A stretch of DNA of 64,000 bases from Pseudomonas fluorescens (lineage in GTDB: Bacteria; Pseudomonadota; Gammaproteobacteria; Pseudomonadales; Pseudomonadaceae): positions 94,780 through 158,779 of the forward strand of contig NZ_VCNJ01000026.1 of the NCBI RefSeq assembly GCF_005938625.1. Direction: 5' to 3'. How positions within the stretch are numbered: position 1 is the stretch's first letter; each line of letters starts with the position of its first letter. Under the pieces are notes generated by a model, which saw nothing but the letters and a program-made list of their open reading frames with translations, had not been told where the DNA came from and did not search any database. Shown piece after piece: positions 1 to 8,060 of the stretch. A program made the position numbers and the translations under genes.

Positions 1-1
1 A

Positions 2-103
2 GAACAGCTTCGCGAAGACTTGGCACAAGAATTCAAGGAAGTCGTGCAGCACGAAGTCGGGGGCGGTGCGCAATTGACTATCGGCAATTTCAACTTGGGC
101 TAA
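2..103 (+). CDS. C-terminal end of an unidentified protein (partial)
   Basis: An open frame enters from the left edge and stops with TAA at 101-103, giving 33 residues that begin EQLREDLAQEFKEVVQ and end GNFNLG. The first half is charged and probably helical. The start lies outside the window. It precedes the integrase operon in the same orientation, so it is probably another gene of the integrated element. I do not recognise the family from this fragment. Confidence 0.5.
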   Translation, partial: EQLREDLAQEFKEVVQHEVGGGAQLTIGNFNLG

Positions 104-178
104 CCCACCCATCCAACACCCCTCCGCCGGCCTCTCACCAAGTATCCCTGCGGAGGGATCTACTGAGGTACACAGCAC

Positions 179-586
179 ATGACTGCAATTCAAATCTGCG
201 CACTCATCGCCCTGATCGTCTTGGCCGGACTGCTTGTCTGGGCCGGTTATTTCATGGGGCATAACGACGGTATGTCCGCAGGCATGAAAGAAAGCGATGC
301 GATCCAACGCGCCGAAAGCGCAAAGACCATTCGCGAATTGAAGGCTTCCCTCGACTTTATTAAGGCCGACCACGCCCGACTGGCGCGATTCAGCAAGCGT
401 CTTCAAGAAAAACTGTCACTCGGCGAAACCGAACGCCAGACGCTACTCAACATCGCCGAGAAGCTTCGAATTGCCGCCGAGACGTTCGCCGCCTTCCGCA
501 CAGGCAAAAAACTCGAAAGAGACACGATTGAGCTACGTGATCAAGCGCTTGCCATGGCAGCTCTTCTTGCTCCGGTGACCACATGA
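179..586 (+). CDS. Small membrane-anchored coiled-coil protein of the integrated element
   Basis: This 135-aa protein has one hydrophobic segment at about residues 5-26 (ICALIALIVLAGLLVWAGYF). A long charged stretch rich in E, K, R and L follows (about 40-120) and looks like a coiled coil. One transmembrane anchor plus a long helix fits an inner-membrane protein with its helix on one side; the function is unknown. It is the first gene of a four-gene operon ending in the integrase and shares an ATGA overlap with the next ORF. I have the impression that similar proteins sit beside integrases in Pseudomonas islands, but I cannot verify this here. Confidence 0.65.
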   Translation: MTAIQICALIALIVLAGLLVWAGYFMGHNDGMSAGMKESDAIQRAESAKTIRELKASLDFIKADHARLARFSKRLQEKLSLGETERQTLLNIAEKLRIAAETFAAFRTGKKLERDTIELRDQALAMAALLAPVTT

Positions 587-756
587 CAGCGCTACGCCGA
601 ACGGTTCGAATTCGCCGAGGGCAAATGCCACCTCTGGACTTACAAACCATATGCGACAGGTGTGACACCTCGCGAGCACATGGCAACCATCAACAATGCA
701 GCAAGCAGCGCCAAGCTGAAGGTATCGCCAGGCGAGCAGCGGAGAAATCACAATGA
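583..756 (+). CDS. 57-aa Cys-containing small protein, translationally coupled
   Basis: ATG at 583-585 overlaps the TGA of the upstream gene (584-586). The TGA of this frame at 754-756 overlaps the ATG of the excisionase-like gene at 753. The product starts MTALRRTVRIRRG and contains ICDRCDTSRAHGNHQQCSK, a CxxC plus a third Cys near His residues that could form a small metal site. Start-stop coupling on both sides is strong evidence that it is translated. It probably belongs to the control module of the element; the function is unknown. Confidence 0.6.
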   Translation: MTALRRTVRIRRGQMPPLDLQTICDRCDTSRAHGNHQQCSKQRQAEGIARRAAEKSQ

Positions 757-968
757 GTGCAGCAGAGAAAATCGACTTTCACATCACACCGGGCGCCTGG
801 TTCCGCCAAGACTTGCTGTACCCGGTTTTCGGCCTGAGCACCGAAGCAGTCCGCAAGTACCGCACCCGAGGTCTGTGGCTTGAAGGCAAACACTGGCGGT
901 ATGACCCTGCCAATGTAATCGTCTACAACCGCGCAGCCATTGAGCGCTGGATGGAAGGGAAACCATGA
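753..968 (+). CDS. Excisionase-like DNA-binding protein
   Basis: This 71-aa protein reads as a compact winged-helix/MerR-like excisionase: LLYPVFGLSTEAVRKYR resembles a recognition helix region, followed by GLWLEGKHWRYDP and a C-terminal helix RAAIERWMEGK. Proteins of this type bind near attL/attR and direct an integrase toward excision. Its stop overlaps the integrase start (ATGA at 965-968), so the two should be made in a coupled ratio. The assignment rests on size, fold-like pattern and position, not on a search. Confidence 0.7.
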   Translation: MSAAEKIDFHITPGAWFRQDLLYPVFGLSTEAVRKYRTRGLWLEGKHWRYDPANVIVYNRAAIERWMEGKP

Positions 969-2182
969 TCGATAAGATGCCGACCGGCGTTGAGATGAAC
1001 GGCAAGCAGTTGCGTATCTGGTTCATCTTCAATGGCCAACGGTGCCGGGAACCACTGGAAGGGATCTCGAAAGTAAACAAGGCCGCTATTGCGTATGCGG
1101 ATAACAAGCGTCGGACCATCCTCACCGAAATCAAAGAGGGCCGCTTCGACTACGCGGCACACTTTCCGAAATCACCCAGGGCTGCAATGTTCACAGGCAC
1201 TGGCGGCCCTTCGCTGAAGCGTACAGTGAAAGAAGGTATTGATCGCTGGCTAGAAGTCCAGCGCGCGCTCAAAGCGTCAAGCACCGTCGTCAACTACGTG
1301 AGCAAAGCAGTACATGTTGAGAAGAAATTCGGTAAGCGTCGAATCGTCGACATCAGCAAGAGCGACATCGAGCTGTTTCAAGCTCAGTTGCTGAAGCAAG
1401 GCCTGGCCCCGAAGACAGTGAACGACATTTTCACTGTCGTTCGCGGAGTCTGGGCCGACGCATTCGGTGACGGAATACTGAAAGCGAATCCGCTCGACCG
1501 GATAAGCAACGTCGGGTCGGACGTCGACCTCGAGCATGCTGACCCCTTCAGCCGCACCGAGATCGAGTTGATTGGTAAAGCGGACCCTAGCCGGCGAGCT
1601 GATGCCCGAATGATCGAGTTCAATTGCTGGACCGGGCTGTCTCTGTCCGAGCTTATCGGACTGGCTGCTGAAGACGTCGACCTTCAAGCCGGCCTGGTAC
1701 ACGTCCGGCGGGCGTTGGTCGTAGGAGAATTTAAAGTCCCCAAGGAACGCTCAAGGGTACGAGTCGTTGAGTTGATAGACCCTGCCCTCGAACTCATGAG
1801 GGAGATTGTCGCCGCCGCCAAGGAAGCACAAGCCGAAGAGATCACCGTTATCCAACGCGACAACATCACTTCCAAAAAAATGAAAGTGACATTCCTTTTT
1901 CGCAGCTCCACCAGCGGCTTACTCTGGAGTGGTAAAACATTGAGCAACTGGTTTACCGCCCACCTGAAAAAGGCCGAAGTCCGCCACAGAGGTGCCAATC
2001 AGTGTCGCCACACGTTTGCCAGCCAGATGCTGTCGAGCTATGTGCCAGTCGAATGGGTAGCCAGGCAGCTTGGGCACGCCGACACAACAATGGTGAGAAA
2101 ACACTACGGCAGATGGATACCGAAGGACACTAAAAGCATGGCAGGTTTAGTCTCAAAAATGTTGGGTTTTCGCCAAGATTAA
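965..2182 (+). CDS. Tyrosine recombinase (phage/island integrase)
   Basis: This 405-aa site-specific recombinase has an N-terminal arm-binding region (about 1-65), a SAM-like core-binding domain (about 85-175) and a C-terminal catalytic domain (about 195-390). Visible catalytic features are CRHTFASQ (second Arg), LGHADTTMVRKHYGRW (third-box His and the nucleophilic Tyr) and KVPKERSRVRVVEL (beta-hairpin Lys region). The box I position normally read as TGLRxSEL is TGLSLSEL here, and the His of HxxR is Asn, so the active site departs from the textbook set; this may be normal for its subfamily. It ends about 3 kb from tRNA-Ser and points at it, consistent with integration into the 3' end of that tRNA. 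Confidence 0.9.
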   Translation: MIDKMPTGVEMNGKQLRIWFIFNGQRCREPLEGISKVNKAAIAYADNKRRTILTEIKEGRFDYAAHFPKSPRAAMFTGTGGPSLKRTVKEGIDRWLEVQRALKASSTVVNYVSKAVHVEKKFGKRRIVDISKSDIELFQAQLLKQGLAPKTVNDIFTVVRGVWADAFGDGILKANPLDRISNVGSDVDLEHADPFSRTEIELIGKADPSRRADARMIEFNCWTGLSLSELIGLAAEDVDLQAGLVHVRRALVVGEFKVPKERSRVRVVELIDPALELMREIVAAAKEAQAEEITVIQRDNITSKKMKVTFLFRSSTSGLLWSGKTLSNWFTAHLKKAEVRHRGANQCRHTFASQMLSSYVPVEWVARQLGHADTTMVRKHYGRWIPKDTKSMAGLVSKMLGFRQD

Positions 2183-2222
2183 GCTCAAGAAATCAACAGA
2201 TAAATATTATGAGGAACGGCTG

Positions 2223-3821
2223 TCACTTCGCGTTCTTCCATTTAACATTGAATGCCATACGATCTTTATCCAGCTTAAGAAACATTGCTTCAGTGATTAT
2301 TTTCCGCACACCAGCATGATACTTGCTAACTTCATCAATCGAAATAAAAACCTGCTTACTAAAAGTGCTGTAGATCTCCACCAAATGCTCTATTGCAGGT
2401 GTATCCATATTTTTGAATAACAGACTATCATGAATAATTACCGGAAGAACAGTTAACCGGAGGAACGTCAGATCAAGGGCGATCATGTTTGCAAAACCTT
2501 TCCCGGTTCCCCGATCATCGCCATGATCGAATTTATAATCTTTCTCACCTAGCGTAAGCACCGGTGAAATAGCTTTGTTGCTGTAAATTTTTGTTATTTC
2601 TTCTTCGATTCCTGCATTAAGTTCGAGTTCCATCACCGCTATCGAACTCTCCAGCGCCGAGTCAATATCAGCCTTCAATCTCTTGATTTCATTTTTTGCC
2701 TCCGCGCTCATCATCCAGTATCGATTCTGCTGAATCAGAGCATTTTGCTGACGATCGAGATCTATTAAGCGTTCTAACAAATGAACCGAATCCTCACGGG
2801 AATCCACGAGATTTAATAGCGAGCTATCAACCTTGGCTATATCGGCTTGGGCAGCACTTAAAGCCTCTATCAGAACAATTTGTTCTGCTTTCAGCTGATC
2901 CTTCAAAATATTTGTAATACCTGAATGAAAGGATTCTACCTCTAACAGTTTCTTCGAATCGACTTCAGGAAAAAAAGTGAGTACCGATTGAAAATCCTTA
3001 CTACTTACAATCTTCGCATTACCTAAGTTTGACTCCACTCTGCTTAACTGCGTCTGGAGATCAAGCTTATATTCAACCAAGGCATCTTTTTGAAGCTTCA
3101 ACTCAAGACTTTGCTGATTGATTATAGAGCGTATATCCGTAACATTTCTCTTCAATGTCTGCTTAATCTTCTCAACCTCAGAAAAAAGCTGACTGATTAC
3201 TGAATCGTTTTTAGATACCTGCGCTTTTGTGATTTTCTTTACTGCACCAGAGTTAAATGTACCATTAATGTCCTTTAGCGCTTTCTGAGCTCCGGCACGT
3301 TCCTGCTCCAGCTGAGAAATTAGCCAGTACATATTGAACATTTTGAGAATACGCTTTCTGACAACCTCCCATTTCTCCCGCACGGTTAGGTCCAAGGGAC
3401 GCTTGTGGTTGTAGTTATTTCTTTGATAAATTCTAAAGAAACCGCTAACACAATCACGAAACGAAATTTCGCTTGCACTGGTAAGATAGTTATCTTTGAG
3501 AAAGCTAGTAAACTCTCGAAGCGTGAGCATTCGCCCTTGATCAACGCAATAAACTGACTCAGGTGTTTCGGTACTTCGAATAAAGAGATAGTTTTTATCG
3601 AATTGAAATTCCATCACCACTTCTAAATGGCCTACATTTTTAATTACATCATCGCACTTTGTCGGAAAGTCGCTCCCACCAAAAGCAAAGTCAATCAACA
3701 TCAAAACCGATGACTTACCGATTGAGTTATGCGCATCATCCGCGCCCACGACTGCATTCAGCCCAAACTTGAAATAAATAGACGACTGGATCAATTTCTC
3801 GCATGTAATAGATTTAAGCAC
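2223..3821 (-). CDS. ABC-3C system ATPase (SMC/RecN-like, DUF2326-type C-terminus)
   Basis: This 532-aa protein is built like an SMC/RecN ATPase. The N-terminal Walker A lies at about residues 26-38 (GADDAHNSIGKSS), two long coiled-coil arms span about 160-400, and the C-terminal half carries a signature-like TGKGFANMIALDLTFLR and a Walker B-like LPVIIHDSLLF followed by ISIDEV. This C-terminus matches my recollection of DUF2326. In ABC-3C systems, as classified by Aravind and colleagues, such an ATPase is thought to sense or handle nucleic acid and control a linked effector. Its start overlaps the end of the middle-component gene by 8 nt. The operon is visibly AT-rich compared with flanking genes, suggesting horizontal acquisition. 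Confidence 0.8.
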   Translation of the reverse strand: MLKSITCEKLIQSSIYFKFGLNAVVGADDAHNSIGKSSVLMLIDFAFGGSDFPTKCDDVIKNVGHLEVVMEFQFDKNYLFIRSTETPESVYCVDQGRMLTLREFTSFLKDNYLTSASEISFRDCVSGFFRIYQRNNYNHKRPLDLTVREKWEVVRKRILKMFNMYWLISQLEQERAGAQKALKDINGTFNSGAVKKITKAQVSKNDSVISQLFSEVEKIKQTLKRNVTDIRSIINQQSLELKLQKDALVEYKLDLQTQLSRVESNLGNAKIVSSKDFQSVLTFFPEVDSKKLLEVESFHSGITNILKDQLKAEQIVLIEALSAAQADIAKVDSSLLNLVDSREDSVHLLERLIDLDRQQNALIQQNRYWMMSAEAKNEIKRLKADIDSALESSIAVMELELNAGIEEEITKIYSNKAISPVLTLGEKDYKFDHGDDRGTGKGFANMIALDLTFLRLTVLPVIIHDSLLFKNMDTPAIEHLVEIYSTFSKQVFISIDEVSKYHAGVRKIITEAMFLKLDKDRMAFNVKWKNAK

Positions 3822-4035
3822 GCTGAATGACCCCAGTAGTAAAATTTACGTTTATTTTTTTTAAAACAAAGAGCAAGTCGAGAGCATCTATAAACTCCGA
3901 CACATCGGAAAATATATCCTTATGATTCAGATACACTACCTGAACAGTATCACTACCTCTTAAAACCCCCAACAACTTAGCTGCCTTAGGGAGACAACTA
4001 TCTTCTAATGATATTATTTTATTAGGCAGTATCAT
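3814..4035 (-). CDS. ABC-3C middle component (MC6-like small protein)
   Basis: The product is 73 aa from the ATG at 4035, reading MILPNKIISLEDSCLPKAAK and ending INVNFTTGVIQRA. An upstream GTG (4050) would add five residues, but GTGAG is then well placed as a ribosome-binding site for the internal ATG, which I prefer. Small proteins of this form sit between effector and ATPase in ABC-3C loci and are presumed to bridge them. The gene overlaps the HNH gene by 14 nt and the ATPase gene by 8 nt, so the three are translated as a unit. The MC6 label is by sequence resemblance from memory. Confidence 0.7.
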   Translation of the reverse strand: MILPNKIISLEDSCLPKAAKLLGVLRGSDTVQVVYLNHKDIFSDVSEFIDALDLLFVLKKINVNFTTGVIQRA

Positions 4036-4876
4036 CAGAAAAAATCTCACAATTCTGAATAAAATAAGAAACCAACACTTCAGATTTCGATCGCTCCTTG
4101 ATCCCAGTGTTAGTCATAAACCATACGCACATCTCTTCAAATATTTGACTTTGGTCAAAACCCTGCATTAACAACAGCGTATAATAGCTCTTAACCTGAG
4201 AACAGATAAATAGAGACTTGGCCTTTTCCTCTAACTCTAGCTTTCTTAAGGACTCTCTAATCGGAGCAAAAAAACTCAGAATATACTGCCCAATCTTCAT
4301 TTCATTCATGATACCTAAGGTTTCATCTTTCTTCTGCGAAAGCTTTAAGGCAGCAAATGACAGAGTTGTATTTTTAATATCCAACTCACTAAGGGTTTCC
4401 AAATCCCTAGCTACAACCGCTATATCCTTGTGAAGAGTTTGCCTATCCCATGTTTGCGAAAGCGCTTTGATTTTGTTGATTGTCTTTTTTATCTCAACCA
4501 GTTGCCTGTATTCCTGCACTGTCTTCCTAGTATCATAAATTTTATGACACTCTTTACACAGTGCGATAAAGTTCTCTTCACAATCAATATCATCTGAAAG
4601 CAATTCTTCAGCAATCAGTATAAGTTTTTCATGTTCGGTCGCATTTAGCGGATAGATATGTGCGATGTCGAAAACCCGCACACGTTTTGAGCCTTTCTTA
4701 ACCATGAGCGCTCGCCTGCAGAGCGGGCAAAGTCCTTGGACTTCGCAAAGCAAGCTCATCTTAACCGTGTCAGTAACATTTGCTCTCCTAAGCTGATCTG
4801 ACAAGTTTGGAGCTCCATCAATATTGAAACGGTCGACCGCTAGCAAGCGTGCCGCTATGACGACACCTTCGAGCAT
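4022..4876 (-). CDS. ABC-3C effector candidate: HNH endonuclease-like protein with alpha-helical C-terminus
   Basis: This 284-aa protein carries a zinc-ribbon HNH nuclease motif: CPLC at 50-53, DIAHIYP with His73, Asn102, then CKECH with Cys107, Cys110 and His111. The order CxxC-H-N-CxxCH is the classic intact HNH arrangement, so DNA cleavage is the expected activity. The C-terminal half (about 125-284) is helical and probably the domain that docks on the middle component and ATPase. It is first in the three-gene operon, which suits an effector that must be restrained by its partners. Target and trigger cannot be read from the sequence. Confidence 0.75.
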   Translation of the reverse strand: MLEGVVIAARLLAVDRFNIDGAPNLSDQLRRANVTDTVKMSLLCEVQGLCPLCRRALMVKKGSKRVRVFDIAHIYPLNATEHEKLILIAEELLSDDIDCEENFIALCKECHKIYDTRKTVQEYRQLVEIKKTINKIKALSQTWDRQTLHKDIAVVARDLETLSELDIKNTTLSFAALKLSQKKDETLGIMNEMKIGQYILSFFAPIRESLRKLELEEKAKSLFICSQVKSYYTLLLMQGFDQSQIFEEMCVWFMTNTGIKERSKSEVLVSYFIQNCEIFSDDTA

Positions 4877-5195
4877 GCCAGGACCCGATTAAGAAATGGC
4901 TTTAAGACCATAGCACCCAGATTACTGAAAGCTACTGATTCGCCATCATTCTGTCCAGTAAACACCTGCTATTCAGCACGGACGTCTTTGACAATGCTCA
5001 GATTGGATACTCAATCATCTGTTGGAATGCTCACCGTCGTGCCTGAAGGGAAGGTGGCGCGCCTCTAGGTGGCAATTACTGATAAGAGGCACCAAAGGAC
5101 TGTGCGGGTATTGAACGGCTCAGAGCGATTGTTTAGAGCCTCAGAGGCATGCACCTTGCCCTAAAAATGCCCTAATCAGAACGACGGAAACGAAA
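4877..5195. other. Non-coding junction between the ABC-3C operon and tRNA-Ser
   Basis: I see no convincing gene in these roughly 320 bases. It should hold the ABC-3C promoter near the 4876 end and the right att junction. Two TGCCCTAA copies lie 11 bp apart (5157-5164 and 5168-5175), a spacing of one helical turn that would suit integrase arm-type binding sites. I did not find a second copy of the tRNA-Ser 3' end inside the window, so the other att site is presumably to the left of position 1. Confidence 0.45.
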
Positions 5196-5229
5196 AAGCC
5201 CCCGTAATCATCAATGATTACGGGGGCTT
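5196..5229 (-). terminator. Rho-independent terminator of tRNA-Ser
   Basis: A perfect 16-bp stem (5196-5211 with 5214-5229) around a 2-nt loop, GC-rich in its lower half, is followed on the minus strand by a short T run. It lies 15 nt downstream of the tRNA-Ser 3' end. Confidence 0.9.
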
Positions 5230-5244
5230 CGTCTTGTTCAATAA

Positions 5245-5334
5245 TGGCGGAGAGATAGGGATTCGAACCCTAGGTACCGGTGAAGGTACAACGGATTTCG
5301 AATCCGTCCCATTCGGCCACTCTGGCATCTCTCC
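5245..5334 (-). tRNA. tRNA-Ser (anticodon CGA), probable integration target
   Basis: Read on the minus strand, the 90 nt begin GGAGAGATGCCAGAGTGG and end TCTCCGCCA, with an encoded CCA. The anticodon stem ACGGA/TCCGT encloses TTCGAAA, giving CGA. A long variable arm and GGTTCGAATCCC T-arm are present. It decodes UCG serine codons. Its 3' end faces the integrase and ABC-3C cargo, as expected for a tRNA used as attB and rebuilt by the incoming element. Confidence 0.95.
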
Positions 5335-5417
5335 AACGGCGCGCATCATAACAACACTTTTACCGAAAGCAAACCCTCTTTCGAAAATTTCTTCGTGCTA
5401 TCAGATGCTTGCGTCGA

Positions 5418-6131
5418 TTAAAGCGGTACGCCCAGACGATTGGCGACTTCTTCGTAGGCTTCGATGACGTCACCGAGGCCCTGACGGAAGCGGTCTTTGT
5501 CCATCTTCTTCTTGGTGTCCTTGTCCCACAGACGGCAGCCGTCCGGGCTGAACTCGTCGCCGAGGACGATGGAGCCGTCGCTGAACACGCCAAATTCAAG
5601 CTTGAAGTCGACCAGCAGCAGGCCGGCGTCGTCGAACAGTTTGGTCAGGACTTCGTTGACCTTGAGCGACAGTTCTTTCATGCGAACCAGTTGCTCGGCG
5701 GTGCCCCAACCGAACGCCACGACGTGGGATTCGTTGATGAACGGGTCGCCCTTGGCGTCGTCCTTGAGGAACAGTTCGAAGGTGTAAGGGTTGAGCTTCA
5801 GGCCTTCTTCGACGCCCAGACGCTTGACCAGGCTGCCGGCGGCGTAGTTACGCACGACGCACTCGACCGGGATCATGTCGAGCTTCTTGACCAGCACTTC
5901 GTTGTCGGCCAGCAGCTTGTCGAATTGGGTCGGTACGCCGGCCGCTTCGAGTTTCTGCATGATGAAGGCGTTGAACTTGTTGTTGACCATGCCTTTGCGG
6001 TCGAGCTGCTCGATGCGCTTGCCGTCGAACGCCGAGGTGTCGTTGCGAAACAGCAGGATCAAGCGGTCAGCGTCGTCGGTCTTGTAAACCGATTTGGCTT
6101 TGCCGCGGTAGAGTTCTTCACGTTTTTCCAT
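5418..6131 (-). CDS. purC: Phosphoribosylaminoimidazole-succinocarboxamide synthase (SAICAR synthetase)
   Basis: This 237-aa cytosolic enzyme joins aspartate to CAIR with ATP in purine biosynthesis. It is full length for bacterial PurC. Recognisable family segments are LYRGKAKSVY near the N-terminus, SAFDGKR, the VVRNYAAGSL segment, and LLVDFKLEFG followed by DEFSPDGCRLW. It is the last gene of a minus-strand run dapA-bamC-hydrolase-purC, with 28 nt separating it from the hydrolase gene. Confidence 0.97.
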   Translation of the reverse strand: MEKREELYRGKAKSVYKTDDADRLILLFRNDTSAFDGKRIEQLDRKGMVNNKFNAFIMQKLEAAGVPTQFDKLLADNEVLVKKLDMIPVECVVRNYAAGSLVKRLGVEEGLKLNPYTFELFLKDDAKGDPFINESHVVAFGWGTAEQLVRMKELSLKVNEVLTKLFDDAGLLLVDFKLEFGVFSDGSIVLGDEFSPDGCRLWDKDTKKKMDKDRFRQGLGDVIEAYEEVANRLGVPL

Positions 6132-6159
6132 GATGGGCTCCGCTTGCTAAGTAGGTGGG

Positions 6160-6921
6160 CTAGGCGATGTGGCGCCAGTCGAGCCCTGAATCTTGATCGG
6201 CCAGTTGCAGCCAGTCCGGGTCGCACCCGAGGGTGTCGACAAAACATTGCCGGGCCAGCTGCGGCATGTTGTTCTTGCTGCTCAGATGGGCCAGAACCAG
6301 GTGTTGCAAACCCTGCCAGCCCAACTCGGACACCAGGAATGCCGCCTGATGATTGTTCAAATGTCCCAGCTCGCCGCCCACCCGCTGCTTGAGAAAGTAC
6401 GGGTAGTGCCCACGGGCCAGCATGTCACGACAATGGTTGGACTCGATCATCAACGCATCGAGGTCCCGATAACCGTCCAGCACCCGCTCGCAGTAGGAAC
6501 CCAGGTCGGTCAGCAGGCCGAAGCGCCGCTGTTCATGATCACTGAACACATACTGGGTCGGTTCCTGCGCATCATGGGCCACGGCAATGACCCCGATGTT
6601 CAGAGCACCGATCTGCAGTTGCTCGCCACCGGCCAGAAAGCCTGCGGGTTCGATCGGTTTGCGCATCCCGCGCAGTGTGCCGCGACTGAGGTAGACCGGT
6701 AGATTGTAGCGCCGAGACAGCAAACCCACGCCATGCACGTGGTCGGCATGTTCGTGGGTTACGAGTATCGCGCTCAGTTGCGCCGGGTTCACACCCAGGC
6801 GCAACAGGCGTTTTTCGGTTTCCCGCAGGGAAAAACCACAATCCACCAGCACATACGTATCAGCACTGGCGATCAGCGTGCCGTTCCCTTGGCTACCGCT
6901 GCCGAGAACGGCAAAACGCAT
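6160..6921 (-). CDS. Metallo-beta-lactamase-fold hydrolase, YycJ/WalJ-like
   Basis: This 253-aa protein has the MBL Zn-binding motif THEHADH at about residues 54-60 and an N-terminal GSGSQGNGT loop typical of the YycJ/WalJ branch. Further metal-ligand motifs include ESNHCRDML and the late LAHLSSKNN. YycJ-type proteins are thought to be 5' exonuclease-like hydrolases, but the substrate in Pseudomonas is not established. It starts 6 nt after bamC and lies 28 nt before purC, so it is almost certainly co-transcribed with both. Confidence 0.88.
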   Translation of the reverse strand: MRFAVLGSGSQGNGTLIASADTYVLVDCGFSLRETEKRLLRLGVNPAQLSAILVTHEHADHVHGVGLLSRRYNLPVYLSRGTLRGMRKPIEPAGFLAGGEQLQIGALNIGVIAVAHDAQEPTQYVFSDHEQRRFGLLTDLGSYCERVLDGYRDLDALMIESNHCRDMLARGHYPYFLKQRVGGELGHLNNHQAAFLVSELGWQGLQHLVLAHLSSKNNMPQLARQCFVDTLGCDPDWLQLADQDSGLDWRHIA

Positions 6922-6927
6922 GATTGA

Positions 6928-8043
6928 TCAGCCCAGGTTGTCCTGAATCACGCTCAACACTTTGCGTGCCACTTCAGCCGGCGCGACGGTGTTGATGTTT
7001 TTCTCGACGGTCACCTGAATGTTCTCGCCAACCTTGCTCAGGCGAACCTGATAACGCTCGGCACGGGCTTCAACTTCTTCCTTGCTCGGCGCACTGCCGA
7101 ACAGGCTGCTGAAGAAACCAGGCTTGTCGTCTTTCTTCTCGGCTTTTTCGGCCAGGTTGATGTAGTACAGGCCGAGGCTGCGGTTGATGTCTTCAACGCG
7201 CCATTCGCCTTGTTCCAGTGCACGGCCAACGCTCGACCAGGCACGGTCCAGATCGGTACCGACGTTCAACACCGGGTTACCACTGCCGTCTTCGCTGAGG
7301 CTGACGCGGCTCGGCGTATCGAAATCACGCGAGGCCAGCATCGACACCGAACCGCCCTTCTCAGAGATCCGGCTCATGCTTGCGAGCATGTCGTCAACCA
7401 GCGCGGCGTCCAGGCCAGTGTTGACCGAACGGTTGGTGAAGGCCACATCGGCAGTGCTGCCGGCAGGGCGCTCGGCGCTGACCACGTAGATTTCACTGGT
7501 GTTGCGCTGCACGCCCGGCTCGATACGCACACGCACGCGGGTTTCGCTGTCGCTGGCAATGCCGGCCGCGCTCAGGCGCTTGGCCATGGACGCGGACAGT
7601 TCGTCGGAATGCTGCCAGGTGGTGGTGAATTCGCCGGTTTGCGGACGCTGTTCATCCAGACGGAAACCGTTGTCCTGGAAGAATTGCACCGCCACTGGCC
7701 AGACTTCGGCCGGTGGGTGCTGGGCCACGACCCAACGCGAATCACCGCTCTTCTGCAGCGAATAATCGCTGGCATCGGCAACGGCCGACAGCGGCTGAGG
7801 ACGCGGAACAATGTATTCGCCCTTGGCGGTGTCATCAGCGACGTTGCGCGGGATCGGCAACAGCGGATCCAGACGCTTGGAGGTGCTGACCTCCGGTGGC
7901 AGTTGCATCGGTGCGGTCTGTTGCGCTTCCAGGTAATCGCTACCACGGTCACGGAAATAACCTTCCGGGCCCCAGACCCATCCGCAGCCACTGGTGCTGG
8001 AGATAATCAAGGCAAGTGCGGAAAGTCCGGCCATTCGCTTCAT
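6928..8043 (-). CDS. bamC: Outer membrane assembly lipoprotein BamC (NlpB)
   Basis: The mature protein begins after a lipobox: MKRMAGLSALALIISSTSGC ends in the Cys to be lipidated. The protein is 371 aa from the ATG at 8043, preceded by GAGGAA; an upstream in-frame extension from 8079 is unlikely because it would precede the signal peptide and overlap dapA. BamC belongs to the BAM complex that inserts beta-barrel proteins into the outer membrane. A PRNVADD segment and two helix-grip-like domains follow an unstructured N-terminal stretch, as in E. coli. It lies 17 nt after dapA, the same order as in enterobacteria. Confidence 0.93.
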   Translation of the reverse strand: MKRMAGLSALALIISSTSGCGWVWGPEGYFRDRGSDYLEAQQTAPMQLPPEVSTSKRLDPLLPIPRNVADDTAKGEYIVPRPQPLSAVADASDYSLQKSGDSRWVVAQHPPAEVWPVAVQFFQDNGFRLDEQRPQTGEFTTTWQHSDELSASMAKRLSAAGIASDSETRVRVRIEPGVQRNTSEIYVVSAERPAGSTADVAFTNRSVNTGLDAALVDDMLASMSRISEKGGSVSMLASRDFDTPSRVSLSEDGSGNPVLNVGTDLDRAWSSVGRALEQGEWRVEDINRSLGLYYINLAEKAEKKDDKPGFFSSLFGSAPSKEEVEARAERYQVRLSKVGENIQVTVEKNINTVAPAEVARKVLSVIQDNLG

Positions 8044-8060
8044 GCGTTGTACTTCCTCAA

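Noticed and set aside
583..640. GGTTCGAATTCGCCGAGG resembling the tRNA-Ser T-arm, considered as the left att copy
   Set aside because: Only a few bases match the tRNA T-loop, and it lies inside coding sequence.
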